From the NCBI GenBank assembly GCA_021186555.1, contig JAJKFL010000008.1, positions 11,463,936-11,527,935 on the forward strand: a DNA stretch of 64,000 bases. Reading direction: 5' to 3'. A model generated the notes under the pieces. The model made no database searches. It saw only the letters and a list, made by a program, of their open reading frames with translations, and had not been told where the DNA came from. The position numbers and the translations under genes are program-made. This document shows, piece by piece, positions 34,801 to 49,800 of this stretch (its first letter is position 1; each line of letters starts with the position of its first letter). The DNA comes from Reticulitermes speratus (lineage: Eukaryota; Arthropoda; Insecta; Blattodea; Rhinotermitidae).

Positions 34801-37800
34801 CTCTGCTACTACTGTAAATCAATGAATGAGGAAAGCGGCTGTGGCCTACCAGGGCATGATACCCTTATTCAACAGGAATGACCAGAGGAAACCTAATAAA
34901 TAAATAAACAAATAAATAAATCAGATAACAACCATAGCAATCAAGCCAATCTCACAAGGCAAATTTTTGACAAAATTTCTGAACATCATTCTGAAATTTC
35001 AGTACTTATATTACAGCACCCACGGTACTCTTTTTCAAAGTGTGGCACACTTGGCATGCAAAGTTAAAAAGATTAACTTAACTACACCTCTCATTATAGG
35101 GTAAAGTGACAAAACAGTATCATTAGGGGCAGAATTACATTAACACTAAGTAATAATAAATTTATTGACAAACAATAGAAGGACAGCAATTTCACGCACT
35201 GAAATTATTTTCCGGACAGCCCTAAAACTTCGCGGTTGTAACTGTGACAAACTTTTCACTCATTGGTGATTAAAAATGTCTCAAAAGCTAAAAAAAAGGT
35301 GAGATAAAATCAAGTGTAGGACTTGTAACACACTGCAAGTGTATTTCAGGCACCGATGGTTGATTAGTTTGGAGGAAAAAAAAAATAATAATAATAAATA
35401 AATATGTTTACACAAAAGTCTCACTCGCAGCCATGCAACAGTTCTTTGGACGGATAATCCTCATAAACATATCCTTACGAACATGAAATATTTTTCAAAT
35501 GGAGAAACATAATGTAATTTATTCTAAATAGCGCATATATGCAACTAGGTGTAACAACTACCACTCTCTCTCACTTCAGGACAAGACAACTGAAACAAAC
35601 AGTATACGAACTACCAGTAAATATTACTTCTTTATGAAAATTTATTAGTAATAATTGCAAAGCTGTCTACTTGTACCACTAACCCACAAGCATCTAACAA
35701 CAGGCTTTTATTTCTATGCTGGTAAAAATATGTTATAACACATCTTTGGGAACTGGATGTGTGTTCTCTTGAGAAATTAGAACTTCCTCTGAAAGCTTGC
35801 CTGACATCTCATGACAAATAATCTAAATCAAATGAAGGTCGACATATTAAAAATCACATGGAAACATTCTCAGAACGAAATGTACACTCTGCAAAGTAAG
35901 AAATGTAGCAAACACATAACCTTCAAAATAAGCAAGCTGTTTAGTTCAATACCACCTGCATCCACTGTGTCTGAACCCAAAATAAGTACCAAAATGCTTG
36001 CAAAGTTTGTTAGAATATATTAAGGTGACCCACACATGAATTTCAATTCTGAACTGAAACTGAAGTAATCCAAATTTGTAATCGAACAACTCAGTACCGA
36101 GTGTTTAAACACGTCTACAAATGCCCACTACATTTCTGCTACACTTTCCCCCCCAAAATTAACTTCTGATGTAACAAACTTCTCTAATAAAAAGAACTGA
36201 TGCAAAACACTTTTTGTTTTGTTTTCAGTTTGTGAATATAACATGCTGAAATCTCATCAACACTGTGTACAGCACAACACAGCTGATTTCTAAACTCCTA
36301 TTAACTTGTAACTGCCAAATGATCAATGACTAGCCATGAGTCACCTTAAATTGTTAAATATAGCAGAAGCACAGTGCTAACTACATCAGCTAATATTCAT
36401 ACAATACCATCAAGTACAGTGTAAACCTATACTCACGTCAATATTAGTTTTGTCACTACAACTATCAGAATCGGCAGAGTGTCTTGAACTACGGAATGAA
36501 CTATGAGGCCGAAGTAGAGTAGCTGGTCTTTCAGGCACAGCTGGTTTATTGGAGCGATCTCCGTTATCTGACTGTAAAGGCCGCCTCAGTACTACACAGT
36601 CATGTGCTGCTGCCGTCTCCACATCTTTTGTTGACTCAATATTTGTTCCAGAAGGCGGTGAACAAACATTTTCTGAAGCTCTATGCTCAGAAGACTGATT
36701 CTGAACTTCCTTGTTAGTACCAGTAATATTGCTAGTAGTAATATTTACTGTGCTTCTAGGGGCAGCAACAGGAAATGGCCGTTGTGGGTACTTCCTTTCT
36801 GCTGCATTACATCCACCTACGGAGGTCCCCATATTTTTCTGCTGGAGACCTTCTGTCATACCAGATAACTTTCCAGTACATCCAGATGTGACAGTTACTG
36901 TAGTGGCTCCAAGACTGTTGGTAGAGAGAAGTGTTGGTGCCAGTTCTGTCGATGGCAAAGATTCACTTCCTTCACCACATTTTTCAGACTCTATACATAC
37001 TTTCTCTCCTCCATCACTGACTTGTTGATGCATGGAAGTTGATACCATGCAATTATGCTGATTTTCCAAACTATCTTTACTTTGTTTTCTAATTCCTGGA
37101 GAAATACTGTTACCGGACTTCTGATGCCTGTCTGCTGTCACAGCTGGTATATTCACAGCAGGACTTGCAACTGCAGTTCTTACATCACATTCTCCTGAGT
37201 GTTTCTTGTTAGGTCGAGGAAGTGTTGATGGCATTGGGCCTACAGCTGGTCGAGGGGGTTTCTCAGGTTTTTCAGGAGTGGAACCCAGCGATGGCGGATC
37301 CTTTGGTGACGCGCCACTGGCAGGTGGGACAGGGGCCGGCTTGTTCTTTCTGCGGGCAGCTGGTTTAGGACTACCGTGAGTAGGACTGAAAAAAACATTT
37401 AAAATCAAGACATAATGGCATCCTCAGTTTATTGAGCATTTAGCTACATGTGCATTACGTATGTAACGAATAAAAACTACAAATCTTAATCAGATTTATA
37501 TCTGAAGTCATGTAATATTAAATATTATAAGGTTTCTTCTTTTCACAAACTAATATAAAAATAAACTAATATTGTACCTGCTGTGATCTGAAAGACTACT
37601 ACTTGACTGCGCTCTCTTCATAATTCCAGTTTCGCCAATACTGATTAACTGACCATCCCCACTGCTCCCTCTGGTATGGCCACGAGTTGCCATTTTATCT
37701 ACAGGACTGCCAGCTGTCCATTCATGGGAATGAAATCCACTAATTGACCCAGTACTTGAAGTCATTCCATTCACTAATGTTGTTTCATGAGGAAAGGTTT

Positions 37801-40800
37801 GAAAGAACTCAATGTCTGGAAACCAGGAATCATTATTTATGTAAGTCGATACTCCACCTTACCCCCACCACCAAAAAAAAAAAGTTTGTTGTTTCATCAG
37901 TTTCACTAGGCCCTTACTCCTTGCCACAATCTAATTTCAGTCACAACATACAATTCACACTTACCACCAGGGAAAAACCAGTCTGCATTATTCACCAAAC
38001 TGTCTACGATACAGCTGTATGCATTTGCTGAACTCATGTTCATCCTGCAAGCACATTATGCATCTGTTACTGACTGCACATGGCCAGTACTGTAAATGTG
38101 TTAATATTAACACAACACATATAAACTTGTACTGATGCCACCTTTCTCTCTCTCTCTCCTTCCCTGCAATAAACAACCTCTTGCCAACCATGCAGATTAC
38201 ATTACTCTAAAACATGAAGCTTGGCAAGGCCAAGGCATTAAGGCAAATTATGGATTTGGGGTACTCCAGCCACCATTAACACTAAAATCTTAAGTTGCCT
38301 GTCCATTGCACACAAAAAATACAAAGACCAATACCACTGCAAATAAAATATAACAAAATATAACAATACAAAAATGCACTGCAATGGTACTCTGGAAGAC
38401 ATAAAGCTGGATGCCACCAACAAACACGCACCTGTTTGTGAGGAAATGAACATTTTTTTCTGCATGCACACAAATTAAAAACCGAGGATGCACTAATTCA
38501 GATATTCTGTTTAGAAAAACCAGATACAAATGGCAACTGCAGATATGAAAATGTACGATGGCAAACTCACACTTATGCGACTGCTTATCATCCTCTAAAT
38601 CAAGGTATGGGTCACAGATGGAACATTTAGGTTATAATCATGAAAAACAGTATCAATTTCTGATTCACGCTTTATTTAATGATATACAGTAAAACCCCTA
38701 TTTAATGAATTGCTGGGGGATTCGAATATATTTCACTAAATCGAGGTTACATTGTTTATATGGAGCTATTGTCGGGACATGAAAAAATCATCTCTAAATC
38801 CGGGATTTCACTAAATACGGGAACATTAAATCGGGGTTTTACTGTATTATTAACTGGCTTTGTTAGTACAATAATTTATCAATGAAGAATTGAGGATATG
38901 AAGTCACTCTAAGGTAATATCTAAGCACTTGCCTGGAAGGACCAAAGGAAATCACAATGAACCTCTTTCAGGAGAGCCAGACTCCAGACAGTATCTCCAG
39001 AATAAGTGGCAAGAGCCACACCTTCTCAAGGCAATGTTTCATAGGAAACCCATAAATAGATCCATTTTAACACAGGGATCACTGACTCGAGGTCACACAA
39101 AGTGGACAATAAATGGTAATTCATACATACAGGACTGGACTGCAAATGTGTGTGGACTGTAGCCTGACTGTGTTGTGTTAATTCATACATACTGGACTGA
39201 ACTCTGTGTTGTGTTGGACAATGGCCTTTTTCATAAAGTCCGCGCAGAAACCAGAAACAGCTGAGAAACTTCAAGCTAGATAGTAACTTACATATTTACT
39301 TGTGCTTTTTAAGTGTGTTCTATAATGATTCACTTAAATGACAAGATTGTGACAGAAGAATGAATGAGTATGGAACATTCATGGAATGATAATGACATGG
39401 GTAAACTGAAGTACTGAGAGAAAAACCTGTCTCAGTGCCACTTTGTCCATCACAAATCCCACACGCAGTGACCTGGCATCAAACCCAAGTGTCTAGGGTG
39501 AGAGGCTGGCAAACTAACCACCTGAGGCACAGCATTATTTGCAACAAAAGACAGACAGAGAGAGAGAGAGACAACAAACATCCACATTTAATATTATAAA
39601 TTAAGGGGGAATGCATATAGTACACTCACCCCATTGTACTGGTCTCATCAGCTTGGCTCCAAATCAAATTTGGTGCAATAACAATGGCAATGTTCTGAGA
39701 TGTCATTTTATTCACTTCTTGATTACGAGACAGCACAGAGAGGAACTTTATCAGGTACCGTAAGTTGTCAAAATTTGCCTGTGGCAACTTCTCAATGACA
39801 TGTTTGAGTGCCTGTTGACGAGCTTCGCTTGATGACTGGATTCTAAAAACGAAACATACATTTCTTATAGTAACACATTTTATAGACAAGCATCATGTAT
39901 CGAATGGAAGGACATTCATCATTTGACGTGGCCCATGACTCACTGTCCCTCCTTCAGACCCCTATGGCAAGCGTCTTAGAGCACTAACAACAAAAGATAG
40001 TTAAATTATGTCAGTGGTTCAGATTTCATCCACAACTTTCACAGTTTCCTCTAAACAATGTGGATTCATATCACTTTCAAACAGTCATGTTATGTGCAAA
40101 CTCATCACATTTCTGCACATGCAGTTAGTTATCACAAGACAGCATCCGTATAAATCAGAAAGGCTGTGCAGTGATATGAAACAAATTTTTTTGTGAAAGC
40201 AGGTTCTATATATATCTATATATAATAATAATTAATAATTCTTGGCTCAACAGCCCTGTATGGGCCTGGGCCTCCTCTTGTCGAGGTTACTAAGTCATGC
40301 GCATTCATGGCAGCTGGTGACCGGCCAGCTAGCCGCGCTTAATGTTCTATCGATCCTGATGTGAACGCCAGAGCCATCTGGCAGGCAGTCAGGAGACTTG
40401 GATGAGAAATGGAGGCAATTTGGCTTACGCAACATTTCTATTCATGCCCGTAGGGTTCTTTTACATGCCGTAAATCTACGACATGGGACCGACGGCTTTA
40501 CTTCCCCTCCGAAGGAAGTGGTGCTCCGGATTTTTATCATCCTTAAAAATCCATCGACCTCGGTCGGGATCGAACCCGCGAACCTTGGGTCCAGTGGCGA
40601 GCACGCTAACCACTAGTCCACCGAGGTCGACATCTATATATACAGGGTGATTCAGAAGGAAAGGTCAATATTTCGGGAGGTGACAGCATTGGTCATTATG
40701 AGTAAAGAAGTTCATATAAACATGTGTCTAATTCTGAATTGTTACTGAGATTGAGCTGTTTGAATCTACAAATACACAAGCATAGTGAATGGTAATAAAT

Positions 40801-43800
40801 AAAGAGAAATTACCCACTTTTAATTTAATGTTCAAATGACAAATTTGATACACAGAAATGACAAATTTGTTACAGTTCACAATAAATGTTCAAATACCTG
40901 TCATCCTCAATGCACTTTGCAACTTGTGTGCGAAGATCACCTGCTGTTTGTCGTGAGTTGATCTTCAGGTTTCTTTATGCAGGCTGTAGCATCCAAAATG
41001 CCAGCCAGCAATTTGTCTCATGTATCCATCTTTCTTTTGTTAACTTCACTCTTCAACCAATCCCACAAACAAAAATCTAACGGAGTTGTGTCTGGAGATT
41101 CATGCAGCTCTATCTCAGCAACCATTCAGAATTACACACATGTTCATGTAAACCTTTTTCCTCACATTGCACTGAATACTATCACCTCCCAAAATACTGA
41201 CCTTTCCTCATGGATCACCCTATATATTAATATATATATATATTATATATATATAACTACATGACTTTCAATTTGTTTACAGCATATCTAGAGTTCATGA
41301 ACAGATTTCAAGGAAGTGGCACTTAATCACCTAAGATAAAATCCTCATGAACAGGAAACAGACATCATGTGTTTGATGATTCATAATGTAATCTAGACAG
41401 ACCATGTATATATCTGCATTATGTCTCAGTTACATATTTAGATACATGACAAACAACAGAGGCTGTTTCAATTACTTGTATAGAACAGCACAATACTAAC
41501 TAGAACACTGTATGGCAACATACAAGGGAACTGATGATTTCCAGCTTCTGGATCATGACACCATGTGGACTGGTACATATACTGATCTACATGGCATTAC
41601 ATCCCTAAGACAGAAATATTCATCAGTACTGTTGTGAGAACATCAAACTTCATACAGAGAAACTCTCATCCTATAGCAATGTAACAATACCAAAATTTGC
41701 AGTTCAAGAAATAACACATCTCACGCTGAGTGGTAGACAATTACACCACTTACTGCTCTGAATGCTCCACCCAGGATATCCTGGGGTAGCAGTCTGTAAC
41801 CCATGATATCCTAAGCTAGTAGACTGTACCTCATCACTTTACCCAGGATATCCTGGCGTAGCAGAGTGTGCGCTCAACTTCACCCAAAATATCCTGGGCT
41901 AGAAGAGACTGTAACTCATCACTTCACCCAGGATATCCTGGGCTAGCAGACTAGTTTATCATTGCACCCAGACTCTCCTGGCCTGTAACTTAACACAACT
42001 TCTGCAGTTTGGTAAAAAAACAATCATACAGGAGTCTGTATACAAACATTTCTCAGCAGTCAGTGGGTTAATGATTCCATTCAGTTGCTTAGGGTTTGTA
42101 ACATCAGTGGGAAAAAATATCATGATGGAAAAGAGCATTCTTGCATCATAACTGGGAGATCCCAGGTTCAAATCTCAGCCCTCAGACAAGTTCACCTGCT
42201 TTTTCATGGGTTCCCTAGTCTTTGTGGGCAAATGCTGAGACAGTCCTTAAAAATAGACCTATGCCATTTCCTTCCACATTTATTCAAACTCACTACCCAC
42301 TTACTATAGTACTGTTCTACATTTATAGTCGAGCTACTGATTGTGTCATTCAACAGAATATAATTAAATACATGAAATCAAAGGAGCATCCAAATATAGT
42401 GCATGAGAGTCCAATCATTCAGCCACTATGTTCAGTAACACTGTATATGGCAAGTATATTACGTCAGAATAGAACGTGAGAAAACAACCACACTCCCTAT
42501 AAGCCTACACAGCATTGTGCTTAGCCCCAGGTAAATACTTAATGTCATCTACATCCAGTCTTCCAAGCGGTCTCTCCCAATTGTTTCCAACCACACTTTT
42601 GTATACACTTCCCATGTCTATTATTTCATCTGCCTGTCTTGCTCTTCTAATGATGTTAAAAAATGAATAATAGGTGCAAGAGTAAATCATGAAGATTTTG
42701 TAATGCCCATCATTCAAGTATTACTTTCTTTGACAGAAATACAAATGTTGTTCCCTACATAACTTTTTCATTCAAATTCATGTCATTCCCCACCTTGTGG
42801 CTGCCATCCATTCGTCATATAGTGCGTATGTCATCAGTGGCTCTGGAAGATCCCTCAGGTAAGACTTGAGAGCACCAGAAATAACATGAGGGTCCCGGTA
42901 TTCCAGAGCAGTTGGCAATGTTAGGCAACAAGCATCAAAACTCATCTTCATGAGACGCACTTTGCCAGCAGCTATGAAAACAAGTACAAAAAATTACAGC
43001 ACTACACAACAACTTTAAACCTTTGCATTTTTGTCCTACAGGTTTTGATACCAGGTATAGAAAGACTGTTATCAATGTAATGGAAGAAACACACTGCATC
43101 TATCTTCACTACAAATGTGTTTCTTTCTGTGGGTTATCTTCCTAGGAAGTGCTCCACCAAACTGGTGTGTGGAAACAGTAACAGGAAAGATCATATATGG
43201 CAGAAAGGAAAAAATGCCATGATTTCCAACATTTTATTTCCTATAATTTTTGCTGTTACTGTCATTAATCTAGGTAAAAATAAGAAGTATGTTCTGGGAA
43301 AAACTAAAAATCCTTCTTTCCTTTAAATGCCTTCAACTGTATGTAGTGGCTAAAATTAAATGATTTCTTTCTACACACTAGTTATATTAGCACAAATTCC
43401 CACTACCTAAACATTACTTCACACATCCTCAAAGTTTCAAACATCACAAAATGTGTGTTCAACACCCCCACCCCCCCCAAAAAAAAAGTGTATAGAAATT
43501 TGTAGGTATGTATATGAGCGGTCTCTGTGCCAAATTTAACAGATTTTGATAAGGGGTTCATTTGTTATTGCCATAAACAAGAAACCTACTTGTAAAATCT
43601 GCACTGTTGACATTATTTTTATTTTCTACATTAAGGAGAGAGCAACTAAGTGAAAGTAAAATCTGTTACCACACAAAATACAACAGTTTCACATTAAATT
43701 ACATTAATGCTACCTTCATCTCAAACATCTGCACAGATGCCACACTGATATTAATAATCAAGGGGATTATACGGTACGAATATGGGATAGCATGCATTGA

Positions 43801-46800
43801 ACATATTTTACCAAAATTGGTCAGTTGGTTCTAAACTCATTAGGGAATGACACAGTGACATGCACAGATGTGAGAATACAATAACAATACGAACTTCCTG
43901 TGGACCACAAAAACTGCTGCACCTATGTCCATACCTCCAGTAATCCTGAACAGCCCTTCTTCCTCCATTCCAAGCTCCAGCAAGGCACACACACAAAGCT
44001 CAATGGGGAATGCAACTTTCCTCTGAGTGACACGAAGATGTTCCACCAATGGATATCCATAAACTGGTTTTGAAGCACTATCACCTACAAAACCCCAACA
44101 TGTTACAAAACCATTGTGGTGTGCACCCTGCTTTTAACACTCTTGGTGCCGCACAGCCAACTTGTCAGCCACCATTTTAAGTGCATTAGGCGTACTTCTC
44201 GTGTAAGAGACTGCAGCAGCAATTGCATCCTTGAACAGTGTGATGCTTTTACTCACTGCATAGCTCAACATTTCTCTGCTTCAACAGGTTATTAATTTCT
44301 AGCATAACCTACCCACACAGCCTAGCACTACAAAAGTTAAACTCCGCACAAACTGCCATATCTTACAGCGTGTTTTTACTTCTAAACTAACACATTCAAA
44401 GCCAAAATTTGCAAAGAGGCAAAGAATCAGTATGAAACACATCACTTCATTAAAAACTTTGATAAAAGTTTCGTGATTGTATGGCACTATTACGCAGGAG
44501 ACAGTCTGTTAAAAATATAAATCAACAGAAGGGGTCATACAACTGAGCATCTTAACAACTTTAACTGTTTGTCTAATCCATTTAACATTTTGAGGAGTGA
44601 CTTCTGTGGTTACAGTTACACTGTCCCCGCTATTTACTACCCCAAAGCATAAAAGGAAATAATTAAAATATATTTGCCTGCAATGTCAGCCACTTTATGC
44701 ATAATTACACAATACAAGACAATTTTTTTAAATGTATTGTCATTTGTTGTAATCTGACATGGTACTAAAAAAAGAAACCTTCCAAGAACATTCAAACAAT
44801 GAATTTCCTAATCTGTCCCTTACAGGGTAGATAATAGGTACAAGATTTTTGTTGGACAGCATCAAAGAAACAGATAACTTGGAACACCTAAACTTAGCTA
44901 GGAAAATAATATTAAAATACATCTTAGAGAAATAATGTGCGATTGGACTTCTGGCTATGGACAGATCCAGTAGTGGTCTCTTTACGAACACAGTAACAAA
45001 CATTTAGGGTCCTGTGCAAGGCAGCGTTTCCTAACAAACTAAGAAAGTGACAGCTTCTCAAGGAATCTGCTCCTGAGAGCACACTTCGTAACAAACACTG
45101 AGGTGTGGGTAGGAGGTAGTCAAATTTCAACAATTATTAAGTGCTGAGAAAAGCAACTAAACCCAGCCAATTACAGTTGCTGGTCTACATCTCAACCTAC
45201 AGATCCAATAAGTTAAGCTGACATGCTAGGCATCACCACAAGACAACTTACTAATGTTCTTTTCCAGTTCTGGTATTTTTTCCTCCAGTATCCTCAGAGC
45301 ACTCTCATGGTATGCTTTCTGAAGCTTGACGTATTGTACTACAGTCTGAGCAAGCTCAGCCTCTTTGGATATTAGCTGGAACATCTCCACTGCCAATGCA
45401 TCCTGCATCAATAGTTCTAATTGAAGACAGGCCATTATTTATTGACACATTTATAATATAGCCAGAACTACTGCTTTACAGTTTTGTGGACAGCACAGAG
45501 CTCATCCACTATGCACCATTGCCAACACCGAAATTATGGCAGTCACCGCAGTACACCATATATCACTGCTAGATAATTTCATACTAACATATCTACCAAA
45601 TTAAAACACTTCACATATTTATAATGATTCAATTTATATAATTTTTAATTTTCTTTAACAATTTGAATTGTTTAACTCAAATGACTGTAGAGCATAGTAA
45701 CTATTTAATATAAACTTCATCACATAAAACATTCAATTAATATGCCAGTTTTTTATAGCAAGAAGTTATCAGCACCTCACCCTAGGCATAGGCGGCAGGA
45801 TAATTCTGAAAGAAACAGAATAGGGCAGTGTGGACTGGATTCATCTGGCTCAGGATAGAGACCAGTAGTAGGCTCTAGCGAACAGGGAATAAACCTTTGG
45901 TTCCATAAAATGCAGGGAATTTCTTGACTAGCAGAGGAACTACTAGCTTCTCAAGGAATCTGCTCCATCGAGTTGGTTCATTGAGTAACATCGTGTTCCA
46001 ACATATGTTAGTCCAGTGACATATCAACATAAAAGAGATGAAATCATAAACAGGTTTATATATGTATTCAATTATTGATTCATTTTATTTAATGGTCAGA
46101 CAAGTAGAGAAAAACAAAAAGGAAATGACGAAGTGGTCACAGCCTAATCTAAAGTACTATCCTGGCAAATTCCTGGACAGACTAAGGAAAACCACAAAAT
46201 CCTCAGTCAAGATAATCAGTCTCCAGGCTAAAGTTTGAACTGTGAACCTTCTGAAAACAAGCTGTTAACCACTTGGCTGTAATGTTCAGTAATTTTAAGA
46301 GTCATCTGGTTTCGTAACACAGTTCTTTCTTTTGCACTTGTCTCAGAAACAGTATCCTAAAGCACATGCAATGTTATGCTGTAACAATGGGCAAGTAGCT
46401 CCCAGCATTTTAAGGGATTGTACTGCCTTCATTTTCAAGGTCAAGCAGTCTGAAGGTACTACAATCCTTTGAACACCCTGCAACTACTTACCCAACGACA
46501 CAATGTAACACAGCAGAAGACTTGACTGCTCAGTATCACTGCTGTGGGAGCCTCAGACCCCACATGCATAGTTACCTTCACAGCAGAAGGATTTATTTTA
46601 ACAACACGTAACTCACACAGCACAATTAAATATACATACAACAACCTACCATAAAATCTAATTACCTTTCCAATTACTTTTGTAACTGGAATGAGAAGAG
46701 TGAAAGACGATACCATGCAACTGAAACTTCATATTCCTTACCCTACACTGTTCCACCCTCTGTACAGCATCTTCCAGTTCCTCCTTGATGGTGTGTGTGT

Positions 46801-49800
46801 TTGTACTGCCATGCTTCATAGCTGTCTGATACCTAAAATTGTTCATTACATTCAAAGGTGTTTCCTATCAAAACTACACAGAAGCAGGAAACATTATGAG
46901 ATCTGGTGATTGGCCATAAGGAGTCAATCGCAGTAAATGAATGCTGATTAAATGATCACTTTTGTTCATAAAACTAGTTTTTAAGATAAAGTACTGCCAC
47001 CATAATATACATCAAATTGATGTGATCCTGTTTTAGACAACAGTAGAGTTAAGCAGCAAGTACAAACTACCTTTTAATGTGTGTCAAGCAACAAAGACCT
47101 ATTTATATTTTACCTATTCATGGTTTATACAACACCACTATCTGCAGCTCAAGACCATGCAGCACTGCATGATGGGATAATTACAGTATTTACCCAAGCA
47201 TAAGACGGTCCTGTCTAAAACACAACACCCCTCACAACCTGCAATTTTCAGGAAAATACCCTTATTCTCATTACTGAGGTTTTTACATAACACAAGTGTC
47301 TGCATGCTTATGATTCTGGAATTAAATAATCATCAGAGTTAAAATATTACAGCAGTATTGCAGTAAGAAGTTGCAAACATCACTCAAATGACAACACTTT
47401 CATCAAGTCCGCATATGCGAGTGCATGTAAAAAAAGCCACCCCTAGAAATTCATTTTATATTTTTTGCCAACAAGGAAATTCACTGTATTTTAAAGACAT
47501 GCTGTGTAATCTCAGTTTTATTTTCCACAAAATGCCGTTTATATCACAATTTTATCTTTTTCTGTTCAAGTAATATTCACACTTTTCATAAACCATGCAC
47601 TAAAATTTAAATATCAACCTGGTTGTTTAAAGGTTAATGACCTTCCTCCCAAAGGACTTAATCTTCTGTCCAACTCATACCATTAGAAACAGATCATATT
47701 TTAAACCCTCTAACAAAGGATTCTGGTGAAATGTCATCCCAAGCAGTGCTTCAGATGGTCTTCTTATGTTTCCGGCTGGTGTTAGCATGCAGTTCCAAAA
47801 CAGCAGCCATTGCCAATACATGTGACATTGTCAACCTTTAAATGGTACAATATAGCACAATAAGCCTAAGGCTGCAGTGCATCCGGAGCTAATGCCGACG
47901 GGCCCATAGAAGAAGAAGAATAAGAAATGGTACAATAACTACTGCATAAAAAACTTGGAAGTGGGGCATCATACCTCCTGGTATCCAATGAAAAATCGAG
48001 GCGCAACGTTGTACAGCAATCAAACTTAGTAGAATGGTGGTACACACAAATTTGCCTATTAACTAGTTGCACAATGTTTATATTCATTATACACTGCTCC
48101 TACATGTTTCGGCCATCTTCAGGGAGCTACAAGTTTGATCGATACTGTATATGGCAACTTGTCATAGATGACTGGCAGACTGTATACATATATATAATAT
48201 AATAAGAATACGATGATGACCGTCACTATATAAATCGTCAATATATAAATAGGTAGATATAATGTTAAAACCTGTTTTTTTTAAACTGGTCTTAAAAAGT
48301 TGTAGGTATTAAAAGTAATGCTCCCTATCCAAACATCTGTGGTGATGGCATGCTTTCTTCTGTTTAAACTCGATTGGAACATCAGATGTTTAGATACTCC
48401 CAGTGTGCACCATGAATGAACAGACTGTACATGTAGGAGTATTGTATAATACATATAAACATTGTACAACTAGTTGGTAGTGAAGTTCGTGTGCATCAGA
48501 CTGTTGCACGGAAGACTTATGACATCAAATATTAGCAGCATGATGTATCCCCATACATACCCTCACATTTCTGTATTGAATACTTTCAGGAACTAAAATT
48601 TCAAGTGACAATAAATAAATTTAAAGCAGATCATAAGCTAAGCTACGTAAAATAGGGGGACTGGTTCAGAACTATGAGCACGGATAGATGGAATATTCTT
48701 CATAGTGTATATTTCATTTGAACTTTTTAGCTAATCGAATGTATGGAACACAATTTATAATATGACATGGTGCAGAAATCAGCATTTAAATTACAAGATG
48801 CCCTAGCTGTTAGTACCTCAGGATTTAAAATGACACACAGTAGAAGGTTAATAGAGTTCACTGAAGGATGGTATAACCTTTGAAATAATGACAAACATGT
48901 AAGACATGATCCCAGCAGACGTGTAGAGATGCTAAAGACATTCCTGGAAAAAATGGTTTTGTCATAGTTTTCAAATGTTAATAATAAATACCTGGCTCTT
49001 GCAGAATCCATATCCAGTGTCAATTTGCTAAGCTTAGCTTTATGTTTGGCAACATCATTGTCCAGCATCTGCTGCAGTGGATTTACCACTGACTGTTCCA
49101 CCTGCATTTCATGATCCAGTGCCTCATTGGCCAAATTAATTTCTATTTTGGCACTGTCTGATAAAACAGAGCTGGAAAAAAACATTTTCTAATTAATTCA
49201 TGAAAAATTAATAGGTGTGAGATAGGCAACACTTAAGAAAAGTAAATTACTACACTGCTACAAACCTAAGAAGACATTCCTCCTCACAATATCCATTCTC
49301 CTGCATAGTTATACCCAAAACATGCTCTGCATTCTTTTTCTGAAACATGGAATAAACACACATATGAAGAACTCTTTGATTGGCACAATGTAAAAAACGA
49401 GATCCAACGAGTTTTATTATTAGGAATGGTACATTAATTAAAGTTTTAGGAACCTGTCAGACCTTCTTAGGATCCAAGCATGTTGTGGTCATCACAACTC
49501 CCTACAGAGCAGCTGTCAGTCCCAACAGACCTGTGCTCATTTTGATGACAAATCCATGATGGCTGCCTACATAATAGCAGAATTCATGAGGTATCACACT
49601 TACATGAAGGAACTTTTATGTATTTGCAAGTTTTGAGGTTTTCACAGTGGTGTAATTGACAATTATGGGTCCCTGTGATGTGATGCTGTGTTAAGTGGTT
49701 CCCGATGCTTTGAAAGAAAGTATCACCTTTTATCCTCAAGGATGCAAGGTCCAAGAAGAATGGCATCTTCTTTTCATATGTATTGGGTTATATAACAGAA

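Noticed and set aside
35811-36023. Possible extra RhoGAP exon or small plus-strand gene
   Set aside because: AT-rich, Lys/Ile-rich translation, no family resemblance and no matching splice signals.
45403-45435. Upstream acceptor (TTAG) extending RhoGAP exon 6
   Set aside because: It adds residues absent from the family and breaks the phase with exon 5; CAG at 45403 restores VEQCR-DALAVEM.
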